NCBI GenBank assembly: GCA_900473415.1
Contig: UCLR01000038.1
Coordinates: forward strand, 1 to 64,000
DNA length: 64,000 nt
Direction of reading: 5' to 3'
Source: Hyphomicrobiales bacterium
Lineage (GTDB): Bacteria > Pseudomonadota > Alphaproteobacteria > Rhizobiales > Beijerinckiaceae
A model generated the notes under the pieces. The model was given only the letters and a program-made list of their open reading frames with translations. It ran no database searches and had not been told where the DNA came from. The translations under genes were made by a program, and so were the position numbers. Positions 25,999 through 34,385 of the stretch are shown here, in pieces. How positions within the stretch are numbered: position 1 is the first letter of the stretch; the number at the start of each line of letters is the position of its first letter.

Positions 25999-27933
25999 AT
26001 GTGTGGAATCTTCGGCATCGTTTCGGCCGACCGGGCGAGCCTGGGCCGCGACCTCGAAGCCCTGTTCAAGCTTTCCGAGTCGCGAGGCAAGGAAGCGGCG
26101 GGGCTGGCGATTCTCGATGGCGAGCAGGTGCGCGTTCTCAAGGAGCCTGAATCGGCGTCGCGCATGCTGAAGAAGCCGGGCTATCGACGGCTCGTCGAGC
26201 AGACACAGGCGGCCTCGAACGCCGGCCGCATCATCGCCATCGGTCATTCGCGGCTGGTGACCAACGGCATCGAGGCGATCGCGGAGAACAATCAGCCGGT
26301 CGTGCGGGATGGGCTGGTCGCGATCCACAACGGCATCATCGTCAACGACGCCGAACTCTGGGCGGACAATCCCGACATGACGCGTGAATCCGGCGTCGAC
26401 ACGGAAATTCTGCTGGCGCTGATCGCGAAGTTCCAGCGCGGCAACCAAAGCGCCACTCAGGCGACGGTCTCCGCCTTCGACGAGATAGTTGGCACGGCGT
26501 CGGTCGGCATCCTGACCACCGACAGGCCGCGGCTGATCCTGGCGACCAACAACGGCTCCCTCTATTATTACGAGCGCGTGGAGACGAATCAGTTCTTCTT
26601 CGCCTCGGAGCGCTTCATCCTCTCGGAATTCCTGATGACGCAAGGGGTCGATGCGGCCACGGCCGACGCCGGCATCGCGGCGGTGCTGCCGAGAGCTGGG
26701 GTCGAGGTCACCCCGGACGGCGCGACGATCAGCCCGTTCAGCTTCGTCGCTCCCGGCGAGGCGGCTACGTTGCCGTCGCTGCAGCCCGGGCCGGCCGCGC
26801 TCAGGATCGTCAACCTGGCCGATGCGCTCGATCCGCGCCGGGCCAATCTGCGCCGCTGCACGCGCTGCATCCTGCCCGAAACCATGCCCTTCATCTGCTT
26901 CGATCCGGAGGGCGTGTGCAACTACTGCACGACCTATGAACCCTATCGGCCGCTCGGCCTCGACAAGCTGCGAGAGCTGGTCGAGCCGATTCGGCGCAAG
27001 GACGGCCGTCCCGACTGCATGATCGCCGTCAGTGGCGGTCGGGACAGCTGCTATGGCCTGCATATCCTCAAGGAGGAACTCGGCCTCAACCCGATTGCCT
27101 ACACCTATGACTGGGGCGTGATCACCGACCTCGCCCGGCGCAACCAAGCGAGGCTCTGCGGCAAGCTGGGCGTCGAGCACATCCTAGTCTCGGCCGACAT
27201 TCGCAAGAAGCGCGAATACGTCCGCAAGAACGTTAATGCCTGGCTCAAGAAGCCCGAGCTGGGGATGATCCCGCTCTTCATGGCCGGCGACAAACAGTAT
27301 TTCTATTATGCCGACCAGGTCCGCAAGCAGGTCGGCGTCGATGTCACTTTCCTCTGCGAGAACGTCCTGGAGCGGGCCCATTTCAAATCGGGCTTCATGG
27401 GGGTGAACGAGGGCCATAACCGCGTCTTCGACATCGGCATTTACAACAAGCTCGCAGTTCTGTTCTACCATATGAAGCAATACGCGCTGAATCCGCGCTA
27501 TATCAACGCGTCGATGCTGGACACTTTGTCGGCCTTCCATTCGGCCTATCTGCGGCCGCATAACCAGTATCAGCTCTTCAACTATGCGCCTTGGGACGAG
27601 GACGCGCTCGTCGACGTGCTGCGTACCGAATATGACTGGGAATTGTCGCCCGAGACGACCTCGACCTGGCGCATCGGCGACGGAACCGCCGCCTTCTACA
27701 ACTACATCTATTACACCATCGCTGGCTTCACCGAGAACGATGCACTACGCAGCAACCAGATCCGGCAGGGGACGATCAGCCGCGCAAAGGCGCTGGAGCT
27801 GGCCGCACGCGAAAACGAGCCGCGCTGGGACTCGCTGCAATGGTACGCCAGTACTATCGGCTTCAGCCTCGGCGAAGCCCTGCAGGTGATCAATATGGCG
27901 CCGCGGCTCTATGGGAACGATCGCACCACATAG
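25999..27933 (+). CDS. fused class II glutamine amidotransferase / N-acetyl sugar amidotransferase (WbpG/PseA-like)
   Basis: 644 residues. Residues 1 to about 250 are an Ntn-type glutaminase: MCGIFGIVS with the nucleophile Cys2, SRGKEAAGLAI, IAIGHSRLVTNG and VAIHNGIIVND. Residues about 283-644 are a PP-loop amidotransferase like WbpG/PseA/LfnB: a zinc-site candidate (CTRCILPETMPF...CNYC), the ATP loop AVSGGRDSCYGLH at about 345, and YTYDWGVITDLARRNQ. Known WbpG systems take ammonia from a separate HisH-type partner; here the glutaminase is built in. Expected product: an acetamidino group on a sugar. It is the last cargo gene of the cluster. Confidence 0.88.
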   Translation: MCGIFGIVSADRASLGRDLEALFKLSESRGKEAAGLAILDGEQVRVLKEPESASRMLKKPGYRRLVEQTQAASNAGRIIAIGHSRLVTNGIEAIAENNQPVVRDGLVAIHNGIIVNDAELWADNPDMTRESGVDTEILLALIAKFQRGNQSATQATVSAFDEIVGTASVGILTTDRPRLILATNNGSLYYYERVETNQFFFASERFILSEFLMTQGVDAATADAGIAAVLPRAGVEVTPDGATISPFSFVAPGEAATLPSLQPGPAALRIVNLADALDPRRANLRRCTRCILPETMPFICFDPEGVCNYCTTYEPYRPLGLDKLRELVEPIRRKDGRPDCMIAVSGGRDSCYGLHILKEELGLNPIAYTYDWGVITDLARRNQARLCGKLGVEHILVSADIRKKREYVRKNVNAWLKKPELGMIPLFMAGDKQYFYYADQVRKQVGVDVTFLCENVLERAHFKSGFMGVNEGHNRVFDIGIYNKLAVLFYHMKQYALNPRYINASMLDTLSAFHSAYLRPHNQYQLFNYAPWDEDALVDVLRTEYDWELSPETTSTWRIGDGTAAFYNYIYYTIAGFTENDALRSNQIRQGTISRAKALELAARENEPRWDSLQWYASTIGFSLGEALQVINMAPRLYGNDRTT

Positions 27934-28157
27934 AGGGCCGCCCTTAGACGTTTGTCGCCGCAACAGAGGCCGCCAAATCCGGCGCTACAGGTCCAAGACC
28001 TCGAACCAAAACGGCTATTCTATTGAGAAATTTTGGCCCTGAAGGGTCTGCACGCTGGGGTGTTTGGTCGCGGGATGAGGTGACGCGTTGGTCGCTTAGA
28101 GAATCGCGTCGAGCAAATCTTTGCAGGCTCGCCAAGAGATCGGGAAGTTGATCTGCG
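27934..28157. other. junction between glycan cargo and mobility module
   Basis: About 220 non-coding bases. No gene or clear terminator was seen. Base composition becomes visibly richer in A and T from here to the right end of the island. Confidence 0.4.
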
Positions 28158-29480
28158 ATGAAGGATGCCCGGAATATCCTGATCGCGAAGGTGGAGGCCG
28201 GCGGACTGTCCCCGGCCGAAGCTGAAGCCGAAGCCGAGCGGCAGGGCCTGAGCCGCCTCCAAACGCGTCCAGATCCCGCCGGCTTCAACCCAGACTTGGA
28301 ACCATTTTGGACCCTTCCGATGGCAGTATCGTGGATTGCGTATCGGACGGTCGACGCGGTGCGGGAATGGTGGCCAGAGTATCGGGAGCGGTGCACGCAT
28401 TTCCTCTACCGCGACGAGTGGAGAAGCGGCGGATCGTCGGGTTTCCGATTGATGCCCTATGCTTCGGCAACATTGCAGACATTGAGACTGTCAGAGCGCC
28501 TCGACGATCGATCCGATCGGGACGTTCAATACTCTATGACGGTCGATGACGCGCTCCTCGCCTTGGTGTCTGGGTTGAAGGGTTCTTGCTTCGAAGCAAC
28601 AGGGTTGGCGATTGTTGCCGGCAACCGAGAGACAATCCCGGATTTGGCCTGGCAAGAACTGGAGATCAGCGAATCGCTCAACGATACCGTGAGGCCGCGT
28701 TTGGGAGGTGGCCCAGGTTATCGAGACGTTCTCATTCCGATGAGAGCGGTACGCGGCCTGTGGCAGCCAAGACCGCCGGTGCCAGAACCGTTATCCCTTC
28801 CGCCATTAGTGCCCCCGGTGGGGGGTGGATACATGCCGCTCTATTGCGCGGCGCAATGGATCGCAACGCATGGTGGCGCTGCCAACTTTGATCCGCGCGA
28901 AACGGACCGGTGGCGTGAGGCCTATCGCCAGTTGCTTTCACGGGTGGCTTCGGAAGAGGTGAAGGTTGTTGGACTACGCGGTGGCAGGCGCGAGCCTGTG
29001 CCAGCTTACTTGTTTGCGGGCATTAAGATCGCTTACCCCTCTGGCCACTGGTCGCTTGACCTCTTGCTCACAGACGAAATGTATCTTCAATCGTACGCAT
29101 ACACCGACGAAAAACAGTGGCTTGAAGGATTTGACGACAGCCTGGAGCAACACCGCCGGGAAAAGTGGTCGCGGCTCGTGGTTCTGTGTGCCGATGTTGC
29201 TTCGCTGTGGCCTTTCGCCCTGAACGAAAGTGCTGGCGATGATGGCGGCGGGGAATACCGTTCAGGCGCACCGGGAAGGCCCACGCCCATGCATCTCGTG
29301 CGAGGCGAATTTGATCGGCGCTGTTCGCTGGAATCGGTAGAGGCAACCATCACCCAAGAAGCAACGTTTCTGTCCGGGTGGCTGAACGCCACCCATCCAA
29401 AAGCTCCCCCACTTGCGCCCAAGGCCATTGCCAATGCGCTGCGGGCAAAGCATCGAGTCTATAAACACGCCCGAAAATAA
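28158..29480 (+). CDS. hypothetical protein of the island mobility region
   Basis: 440 residues, soluble, no signal peptide, no recognised catalytic motif. The N-terminus is acidic and helical (SPAEAEAEAERQGLSRLQ). The middle carries a Pro-rich stretch (RPPVPEPLSLPPLVPPVGGG) and MPLYCAAQWIATHGG. The C-terminus is basic (LRAKHRVYKHARK). It is followed after 97 bases by the AlpA-like and HTH genes. Such genes accompany recombinases in some alphaproteobacterial islands, but no function can be assigned. Confidence 0.6.
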   Translation: MKDARNILIAKVEAGGLSPAEAEAEAERQGLSRLQTRPDPAGFNPDLEPFWTLPMAVSWIAYRTVDAVREWWPEYRERCTHFLYRDEWRSGGSSGFRLMPYASATLQTLRLSERLDDRSDRDVQYSMTVDDALLALVSGLKGSCFEATGLAIVAGNRETIPDLAWQELEISESLNDTVRPRLGGGPGYRDVLIPMRAVRGLWQPRPPVPEPLSLPPLVPPVGGGYMPLYCAAQWIATHGGAANFDPRETDRWREAYRQLLSRVASEEVKVVGLRGGRREPVPAYLFAGIKIAYPSGHWSLDLLLTDEMYLQSYAYTDEKQWLEGFDDSLEQHRREKWSRLVVLCADVASLWPFALNESAGDDGGGEYRSGAPGRPTPMHLVRGEFDRRCSLESVEATITQEATFLSGWLNATHPKAPPLAPKAIANALRAKHRVYKHARK

Positions 29481-29577
29481 AGTATCGGGTCAATTTCGGG
29501 CCTCTTTTTCGGGCTCCTGCCTTCAAGCACACCTGTCCCCGCCCCCGGCAATCGCCGGAAATCGATAGGACAGGACA

Positions 29578-29841
29578 ATGCTTCACAACGATACCCAACC
29601 GGCCGATCCCGTTCGCTTTCTTCGCCGGAGTGATGCCGCGCAATACATTCAGATAACGTTTGGCTTCCCTTGCTCACGGCAATGGCTTGCGAAGCTCGCC
29701 GTCACCGGTGGCGGGCCGGTCTATCGGAAGGCCGGCAGAACCCCAATCTATGCACCAGCTGACCTAGATGCTTGGGCTAGCGCTCGGATCGGAGAACCCC
29801 GGCGTTCCACATCGGATGGATCAGCGCGTGCCGGAGCCTGA
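29578..29841 (+). CDS. small AlpA/excisionase-like DNA-binding protein
   Basis: 87 residues from ATG 29578. FLRRSDAAQYIQITFGFPCS followed by RQWLAKLAVTGGGPVYRKAG and TPIYAPADLDAWASARI is the MerR-like winged-helix pattern of AlpA/excisionase proteins. It would bend DNA for island excision or control the recombinase. It lies 3 bases before the next HTH gene, so the two form one transcription unit. Confidence 0.75.
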   Translation: MLHNDTQPADPVRFLRRSDAAQYIQITFGFPCSRQWLAKLAVTGGGPVYRKAGRTPIYAPADLDAWASARIGEPRRSTSDGSARAGA

Positions 29842-29844
29842 CAG

Positions 29845-30285
29845 ATGGGCAGGCGGCATCCGGATTCTCGGCGCATAAAGCTGCACCGCACCTACACGAT
29901 CGCGGAGCTGGTAGGACAGTTTGATGTGCACGCCAACACTGTTCGGAAATGGCGACGCGAAGGCTTGGAGCCGGTCGACGACAAGCGGCCCGCCCTGTTC
30001 CGGGGATCAACCGTTCGCACTTTTCTGGCGGCCCGACGCGCGAACGCAAAGCAACCGACAGGGCCAGGTCGCATCTACTGTCTGCCATGTCGCGAGCCGA
30101 AATCGCCGGCAGGCGGGATGGTGGATTATCGGCCGGAGACGACCACCGGCGGCAAGCTGGAAGGCCTTTGCCCCGATTGCGCTCGTCTGATCGTCCGTCA
30201 CGTCTCGCGCGCTCACTTGCCCATGATTGCCGCTGGCCTTGATGTCCAGTTTCCCCAAGCGCAGCCACGTCTAATGGAAGGTTGA
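29845..30285 (+). CDS. HTH protein with Cys4 zinc-binding tail
   Basis: 146 residues. RTYTIAELVGQFDVHANTVR then KWRREGLEPVDDKRPALF is a helix-turn-helix module (about 15-55). The second half carries CLPC and, 30 residues on, CPDC with a nearby conserved basic patch, a likely Cys4 zinc ribbon. It lies between the AlpA-like gene and the recombinase (45 bases upstream of the latter). Probable regulator or accessory factor of recombination; no exact family name is claimed. Confidence 0.7.
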   Translation: MGRRHPDSRRIKLHRTYTIAELVGQFDVHANTVRKWRREGLEPVDDKRPALFRGSTVRTFLAARRANAKQPTGPGRIYCLPCREPKSPAGGMVDYRPETTTGGKLEGLCPDCARLIVRHVSRAHLPMIAAGLDVQFPQAQPRLMEG

Positions 30286-30329
30286 CGGCCCCTCGTGAAT
30301 TGTGACTTCGACAGGGAGATCCAACGAGA

Positions 30330-31364
30330 ATGAAGATCAACGGCAAGAATGAGCGGATCAAGCGTGAATATGCGCGCTATCTCAGGCATGCGCGCGGTCA
30401 CGGCGAAAGCTCAATCGATGCGGAACTAGCATCGATCGCGCGGTTCGAGGCTTTCAACAAGGCGCGGGACTTCGCGGCATTCCGCAACCGGCAAGCCTCG
30501 GTTTTCAAGGAGCATCTGGCACTATGCCGGAATGAGCGGACGCGGGACCGCATCTCTGAGACGACACAACTGCACGTCTTGTCGACCTTGCGAAAGTTTT
30601 TTGCATGGCTGGCAGATCAGGATGGCTATCGCAGCCGTATCAAGCGTTCGGATTCGGACTACTTCAATCTTGGCCGCAAGCAGACCGCGATAGCGCGCAC
30701 GGTGCGGGACATCGAGGGGCCGACTATCGAGCAGGTGCGGCACGTGGTCGAGACGATGCCTGCCGCGAGCGAGATTGAAATGCGGGATCGCGCTGTCATA
30801 GCCTTCGCTATCCTGACAGGAGCACGCGACAATGCCATCGCTTCCGTGCTGATGAAGCATACCGATGTCGCAAAAAGTGTCGTCGTTCAGGACGCGCGGG
30901 ACGTACGGACCAAAGCTAGCAAAACCATCGAGACATGGTTCTTCCCGGTCGGGGAACCTTTCGCCGGCATCTTCTCGGACTGGGTCGCTCACCTTAAGGA
31001 ACGACGGCTTTGGGGGCTCGACGATCCGCTGTTTCCGAAAACCTTAGTAGCCGTAGGCGAGAACCGCCGCTTTGCTGCTGCTGGGCTAATGCGCGAGTGC
31101 TGGAACAACGCAGCGCCGATCAGGTCAATCTTCAAGCGCGAGTTCGAACGGTGCGGCCTGCCATACTTTAACCCACACAGCTTCCGGAAGACCCTCGTTC
31201 GGCTAGGACAGGAGCGGTGTCAGACACCAGAGCAATTCAAGGCATGGTCGCAGAACCTAGGACATGAAAATGTTCTGACGACGTTCACGTCGTATGGACA
31301 GGTCGCCCGAACTCGCCAGCGCGAAATCATCTTGGGGCTTGCGAAGGAGCCAGTGGCCGCGTGA
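30330..31364 (+). CDS. second tyrosine recombinase (XerC/D-like)
   Basis: 344 residues. An N-terminal SAM-like domain (about 10-110, including FRNRQASVFKEHLALCRNE and LSTLRKFFAWLADQ) and a catalytic domain from about 130. The catalytic Arg is in TGARDNAIASVLMKH, HxxR is HSFRKTLVRLG, the late His is in NLGHENVLTTF, and the Tyr is in TSYGQVAR. All are present. It ends 57 bases before the right 18-bp repeat and 145 before the tRNA-Arg copy. It may act with, or instead of, the integrase at the left end. Confidence 0.9.
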   Translation: MKINGKNERIKREYARYLRHARGHGESSIDAELASIARFEAFNKARDFAAFRNRQASVFKEHLALCRNERTRDRISETTQLHVLSTLRKFFAWLADQDGYRSRIKRSDSDYFNLGRKQTAIARTVRDIEGPTIEQVRHVVETMPAASEIEMRDRAVIAFAILTGARDNAIASVLMKHTDVAKSVVVQDARDVRTKASKTIETWFFPVGEPFAGIFSDWVAHLKERRLWGLDDPLFPKTLVAVGENRRFAAAGLMRECWNNAAPIRSIFKREFERCGLPYFNPHSFRKTLVRLGQERCQTPEQFKAWSQNLGHENVLTTFTSYGQVARTRQREIILGLAKEPVAA

Positions 31365-31420
31365 GGCAGGCAAATCAGCCCCGACATCAACGGCCTTATC
31401 AATTCGCGGAAACCCGCGTG

Positions 31421-31439
31421 GTGGCTATTCGGTGGCTAT
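31421..31439. repeat. island-end internal repeat, right copy
   Basis: GTGGCTATTCGGTGGCTAT. Its first 18 bases are identical to 13852-13869 near the left end. It lies 70 bases inside the right attachment repeat, in the same orientation. Confidence 0.6.
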
Positions 31440-31508
31440 TCAGGCACGCACCCCCATCGCTCCGACGATTGCGACGTCAAAACTGTCGAGCAATATCAAT
31501 GGGTTAAA

Positions 31509-31558
31509 TGGCGCGCCCGACACGATTCGAACGTGTGACCTTTGCCTTCGGAGGGCAA
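31509..31558. repeat. right attachment repeat within tRNA-Arg
   Basis: Exact 50-base match to 13691-13740. It forms the 3' part of the intact tRNA-Arg gene, from the anticodon arm to the encoded CCA. Confidence 0.9.
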
Positions 31559-31585
31559 CGCTCTATCCAGCTGAGCTACGGGCGC
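31509..31585 (-). tRNA. tRNA-Arg (anticodon CCG)
   Basis: 77 bases with a full cloverleaf: acceptor GCGCCCG/CGGGCGC, D-arm GCTC/GAGC, anticodon stem TTGCC/GGCAA with loop CTCCGAA (anticodon CCG at 31549-31551), T-arm ACACG/CGTGT with TTCGAAT, discriminator G and encoded CCA. It decodes CGG. Its 3' 50 bases are duplicated at 13691, so it is the insertion site of the genomic island and was restored on integration. Confidence 0.97.
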
Positions 31586-32019
31586 TAACCGTGAAGGCTG
31601 GATAGCTGATTGGCGCTGCTTCGGCAATGCGGGATTTGTGCGGAAGCGAGGGCTCAACAGGCAAAGGCTGCACGTTCCAATCGGATCGGGCGCGCCGCGG
31701 CTGTGGTGGGTGAACATTTCGATAAGGGAACGTTCTGCACACGGGATAGTGGACTATCGGCGTCTAGCCTTAAGACCACGCCGCTGCGCAGATGACTAGA
31801 TCCTTGGGCAACATGGCAACCAAGAAGCCCAAAGCCCAACCGACCACGCCCTTCCCGCCCCACGCGACCGCCCTCAACCGCGAAGGTGATTGTAGATGTC
31901 ATGCTGGTGTGCCGATCGCCGCTCTGGGATCTTGACCACCTATCAGGATGCCTGACCCATCAAAGGGTTCCGAATATCCCGGTCTCCGCCTGCATCCGCC
32001 TTTCGCAGGCAATGCTCTC
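31586..32019. other. intergenic region right of the island
   Basis: No supported gene. It should hold the tRNA-Arg promoter on the minus strand. A 42-codon frame from ATG 31811 (MATKKPKAQPTTPFPPH) exists but has no other support. Confidence 0.4.
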
Positions 32020-33309
32020 TCAGTCCAATAGTCCGGCGGGCTTTCTCGCGACTGACATGTTCAGTTGCGCTGGCGGCCTCTCGAAACTCAGGCGCCCGCG
32101 CTTGAAGCCGATGACAGGTTCGGCGATCTCGGCCAGCGCCGCGCCAGGTGTCGCGGCATCCAGGATGATAAGATCGGCGGGATTGCCAATAGCGATGCCG
32201 TAATCGTCGAGGCGCATCAGCCGTGCCGGCGAGGTGGTCACAAGATCGAGGCACTGCTCGAATTCGTGGGGACCACATTGCGCGACATTCGCGTAGAGAT
32301 TGGCCATGCGCAGCAGCGAGCCGTCGCCGAACGGCGTGAAGGGATTGAGGACGTTGTTGGTCGCGACCGAACAGCGAACCCCCTGCTCCGCGAGCAGATG
32401 CGCGGGCGCGAGACCGCGCGGCCTCGCATGGCTCTCCTGTCGCCCCATTAAATAGAGGTCCGTCGCCGGCAGCACCGTCAGGCCGACGCCGGTATCGGCG
32501 AGCCGTTGTCCTATCGTCGCGAGGCGATCAGGGGGCACCATCGAGAGCTTGGTGACATGCCCGATGGCCACGCGACCACCCCAGCCTTGGCGCTCGGTCC
32601 GCCGGCACACCTCGTCGAGATGCATCCAGCTTGGATCAAGATCGAAATCGAGATGGAAATCGAGGTCGACGTCGAAGCGCTGCGCGAGCGTGAAGAGCCG
32701 CTCGATCTGCGCCGCGGGATCGGTGTCGGTATAGGGGCAGCCGCCAAGGAGGTCAGCCCCATCCTGCAGGGCCGTGACGAGCAGTTCCTCGGTGCCGGGA
32801 TCGTTCGTCAGGCCCTCCTGCGGAAAGACGCAGATCGATAGGTCGAGCCCCCAGGCATAGTCCGCCTTCAGCGCCTTGATGGCCGAAAAGCTGCGCAAGC
32901 CCGCGCGCGGATCGACCTCGACATGCGTCCGCATCCGGGTCGTGCCCTTGCCGATCGCCTTCTGGATGACCCTGGCGCCCCGCTCATAGACATCCGCCTC
33001 CGTGAAGTCGCGCTTCATTGCCGCGACAGTCGCGATGGCGTCGGCAAGGCCGCCATGGTTATGGCCGCAGCGGCCAAGCAGGCAGGCCTTGTCGAGATGG
33101 ATGTGGCTGTCGACGAAGCCCGGCACGGCCAGCCGGCCGCCGGCATCGATCTCGGGCGCGTCGCATCGGATCTGGGGTGCGATGGCGGCGATCTTCCCGC
33201 CTTTGACGCCGATATCCTGCGGCTGATCCTGGCCGGAGATCGCAACGCGACGGAAGACGAGATCGAGAGGCTGGTCGGTCGGCATGATCTGCTGCTTGTT
33301 GATCGGCAT
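32020..33309 (-). CDS. amidohydrolase, cytosine deaminase (CodA)-like
   Basis: A 429-residue metal-dependent hydrolase. The metal-binding pair is VDSHIHLDKACL, with His in the HxHxDK motif of cytosine deaminases. DFHLDFDLDPSWMHLDEV supplies further His/Asp ligands and AIGHVTKLSM the next His. SVATNNVLNPFTPFGDGSLL is the conserved late segment. It likely deaminates cytosine, isocytosine or a related N-heterocycle in the cytoplasm. It is divergent from no gene but shares a 12-base upstream site with the ABC importer operon at 34386, so co-regulation is likely. Confidence 0.85.
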   Translation of the reverse strand: MPINKQQIMPTDQPLDLVFRRVAISGQDQPQDIGVKGGKIAAIAPQIRCDAPEIDAGGRLAVPGFVDSHIHLDKACLLGRCGHNHGGLADAIATVAAMKRDFTEADVYERGARVIQKAIGKGTTRMRTHVEVDPRAGLRSFSAIKALKADYAWGLDLSICVFPQEGLTNDPGTEELLVTALQDGADLLGGCPYTDTDPAAQIERLFTLAQRFDVDLDFHLDFDLDPSWMHLDEVCRRTERQGWGGRVAIGHVTKLSMVPPDRLATIGQRLADTGVGLTVLPATDLYLMGRQESHARPRGLAPAHLLAEQGVRCSVATNNVLNPFTPFGDGSLLRMANLYANVAQCGPHEFEQCLDLVTTSPARLMRLDDYGIAIGNPADLIILDAATPGAALAEIAEPVIGFKRGRLSFERPPAQLNMSVARKPAGLLD

Positions 33310-33326
33310 TCAATTGAGCAAAAACA

Positions 33327-33338
33327 TGCATGCACTTT
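33327..33338. promoter_or_regulatory. putative GntR operator upstream of the amidohydrolase
   Basis: TGCATGCACTTT, exactly repeated at 34369-34380. It contains the palindrome TGCATGCA and lies 18 bases upstream of the amidohydrolase start. The nearby GntR/FCD regulator is the natural binder (inference). Confidence 0.55.
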
Positions 33339-33514
33339 GCGTGCCGGAACGGCGGCCGCGTTCCGAAGACTGCCGCGCAAGAGCGGGCCCGGAGCGACGG
33401 TGAGGTCAGAAAACACGCTCGCAGCCCAGGATGGCACGCTCGCCTTTACGCTCTGCGGGGTCCGATTCGGAAGAACCGGCGCCGCATCTCGCCCCCGTAG
33501 CGATCCGTGATCCG

Positions 33515-34270
33515 TTATTCGGCGGCGTCCAGACGGCGCTTGCGCCCGGCTGACGGAGCGGCGGGTGCGGTTGCGGCATAGGGCGCCAGGATATCCATGA
33601 TGTCGCGGCCCCGCGGCTTCGCCTGCTGAACCAGCGCGCGCTCTGCGACGGAGTCGAGATGGTGATGCATCAGCGTCGCCACCTTCTCCGTGTCGCCGCT
33701 TTCCAGCGCATCGATGAGTAGGTGGTGCTCATTGACTGCGCAGTCCGACGAATGCGGGCGGCCGAACAGCGACAGGGTGAGGCAGCAGCGATAGGCGATC
33801 TCGCTGACATAGCGGATCAGGATCGGGCTTTCGGTCATCTGCGCGAGCAGGATGTGGAATTCTGTCGCGAGGCGGATCGACACTGCGTCCGGGCCGCCGC
33901 GCGCGGCATCTTCTTCGTCGACATGCGCGCGCAAGGTCGCGAGCTGCGCCTTGCTGAGGCGTCCCGAGAGCTGGCGCACCACGAGCCGTTCGAGTTCGAT
34001 GCGGATGTCGAAGGTGTCGCGAGCCTCCTGCCAGCTCGGCGTCGCGACGACGGCAATGCGGTTGCGGCGCAGCTCGACGAGGCCTTCTGCGGCAAGCTGG
34101 CCGAGAGCATGACGCGCGATGGTGCGGCTGACGCCGAAGCGCTCTCCGAGAGCGTCTTCCGGCAGCCTGGCTCCGGGCTCGAGAGCCTGTTCGATGATCG
34201 CGCGCCGCAGCGCCCGGCAGATCGTTCCGGCCTTGTCGGATGAAGCATCTGCGGCTTTGTCGCGCACCAT
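33515..34270 (-). CDS. GntR family regulator, FadR/FCD subgroup
   Basis: 251 residues. The N-terminal winged helix spans about 20-85 (GARLPEDALGERFGVSRTIA, LAAEGLVELRRNRIAVV). An all-helical FCD effector domain spans about 95-230, with metal-ligand candidates in ATEFHILLAQM and NEHHLLIDALESGD and again in MHHHLDSVAERAL. Members sense small carboxylates or related metabolites. It lies between the amidohydrolase and the ABC importer, each of which carries the same 12-base site upstream. Confidence 0.9.
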   Translation of the reverse strand: MVRDKAADASSDKAGTICRALRRAIIEQALEPGARLPEDALGERFGVSRTIARHALGQLAAEGLVELRRNRIAVVATPSWQEARDTFDIRIELERLVVRQLSGRLSKAQLATLRAHVDEEDAARGGPDAVSIRLATEFHILLAQMTESPILIRYVSEIAYRCCLTLSLFGRPHSSDCAVNEHHLLIDALESGDTEKVATLMHHHLDSVAERALVQQAKPRGRDIMDILAPYAATAPAAPSAGRKRRLDAAE

Positions 34271-34368
34271 GTCCGGCTTCCGCGGTTGAAAACGCCTCGT
34301 CTTAACGCCGCCCCGTGGTGCTCTGCAACAGGCGAGCCAGATATCGGGATGCAGGATGGCATCATGAT

Positions 34369-34380
34369 TGCATGCACTTT
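34369..34380. promoter_or_regulatory. putative GntR operator upstream of the ABC importer
   Basis: TGCATGCACTTT, identical to 33327-33338. It lies 5 bases before the importer ATG and about 100 bases before the divergent regulator gene. This position would block importer transcription or translation start when bound. Confidence 0.55.
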
Positions 34381-34385
34381 ATCGC

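Larger units (their letters stand above)
13691..31558. mobile_element. genomic island integrated in tRNA-Arg(CCG), carrying a glycan cluster
   Basis: Bounded by exact 50-bp direct repeats (13691-13740 and 31509-31558), which are the 3' 50 bases of the tRNA-Arg gene intact at the right end. A tyrosine integrase starts 164 bases inside the left repeat. A second recombinase, an AlpA-like protein and an HTH/zinc protein lie at the right end. The middle (15495-27933) is a surface-glycan gene set. An 18-base repeat sits just inside each end. No conjugation genes are present, so it is best called an integrative, probably mobilisable island. Length is about 17.9 kb. Confidence 0.85.
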
